Of a stretch of 36,599 nt of DNA, positions 35,929 through 36,599 are shown in pieces; the first letter of the stretch is position 1; each line of letters opens with the position of its first letter. The notes beneath the pieces are model-generated. The model saw nothing but the letters and a program-made list of their open reading frames with translations. It made no database searches and was not told where the DNA came from. The translations under genes were made by a program, and so were the position numbers. Origin of the DNA: Chromera velia (lineage: Eukaryota; Sar; Chromeraceae); assembly GCA_018398765.1 (NCBI GenBank), contig JAHBMJ010001044.1, positions 1 through 36,599 of the forward strand. The letters are read 5' to 3'.

Positions 35929-36599
35929 GTGGGGACTTCACAAATCGAAAGTCCTTCCAGTACAGAAAGGTGGACGTGAGACGGCGTGTCACAAGTTTTC
36001 CAGGACAGGGAAACTGGCAGAAGAATTGCACGTTCGTTCATCGGAGACGGCAAATAATGTGCAGCACCCCTGGCAGGTTCACATGCATGCGCCAGCCGAA
36101 GTCACAATGAGGATGCTCATGCACAGGGGTGCACCACTATTGCACCACTTTCGCCATCTTTCGCCTGTATATTGGAGAATGGGGGGGGGGCCAGCAGGGG
36201 CGCTGGCAAGAGAATTGAAAGAAAGAGAAAGACCATTTTGATGTTTAAGAGATAGAAAAGACATAAACGGAGAGAAGAGCCTGACAACATCAGATTGAAG
36301 AAACATGACAAAGGAGCTAAAAGCCGCTAAGCATGCAAAAGAATTTATGGATGTAAAGAAAAGGTTTAATAAAGAAATGTTGAGGAGAAACAAATTTTTT
36401 TAATGGGCTGAGGAACCCATTGAAGAAAAAGTTGGGGAAACGAAAAGGAAGACCACAACGCTCATCCATAGATAGGCAGAGTTGACCACGCGAACACACG
36501 GAGAATGAAAGGTATTAATTTTTGTCCACCGTGGAGTAGTATAAGCTAGGCGCGGCGGCCTAGTTCGAGGGGCTTGCGCTTGCAACAGATTGGCCATAA
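35929..36599. other. Intergenic DNA, no gene seen
   Basis: Upstream of the methyltransferase gene, it holds a G run at 36180-36190 and AT-rich sequence. Open frames on the minus strand are short and look non-coding. A promoter for the methyltransferase is expected in the first few hundred bases. Confidence 0.4.

Overview
The window is nuclear DNA of a eukaryote. Genes have GT-AG introns with matching phases, are far apart, lie on both strands, and are surrounded by long microsatellites and transposable elements. A flagellar-type TPR protein, secreted EGF-domain protein, low-complexity secreted and membrane proteins and a betaine-type methyltransferase suggest a free-living protist or alga. 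A chromerid alveolate such as Chromera velia fits best, but that is an inference; no marker gene settles it. A 42-base N run (11138-11179) marks an assembly gap.

Layout. 305-6254 (minus): two closely spaced genes. One is a small secreted low-complexity protein (2 exons). The other is a multi-pass membrane protein that I assembled from 14 phase-compatible exons. Only 84 bp separate them, so they may be one gene. 7133-9557 (plus): a four-exon TPR protein of 499 aa resembling TTC29. 10568-11984: a DNA transposon with 25-bp terminal inverted repeats and an 8-bp target duplication, holding a gapped Cys-rich reading frame. 12237-14036 (plus): an intronless 599-aa protein with two tandem PD-(D/E)XK nuclease-like cores, the most novel-looking gene here. 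14037-16811: AT-rich and microsatellite DNA.

16812-23729 is a nested insertion. A Mutator-like non-autonomous element with a perfect 10-bp target duplication was later split by a 6.3-kb Ty1/copia-type LTR retrotransposon on the minus strand with a 5-bp duplication. A second, longer copy of the Mutator-like element at 30771-31890 supplies the uninterrupted target site. The retrotransposon has gag/protease, integrase, reverse transcriptase and RNase H regions in copia order, broken by in-frame stops and frameshifts. Its two LTRs differ at 14 positions, all transitions.

24909-28107 (minus): a five-exon secreted EGF-domain protein in which every intron is phase 1. 28864-29550 (plus): a small secreted protein transcribed divergently from it across a GC-rich stretch. 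34987-35928 (minus): a class I SAM-dependent methyltransferase like the sarcosine/dimethylglycine N-methyltransferases. The remaining intergenic DNA is AT-rich, with (TG)n, (GA)n and related repeats.

No operon-like pathway links the host genes. The shared theme is secreted or surface proteins at 305-6254 and 24909-29550, next to a transposon-rich middle third.
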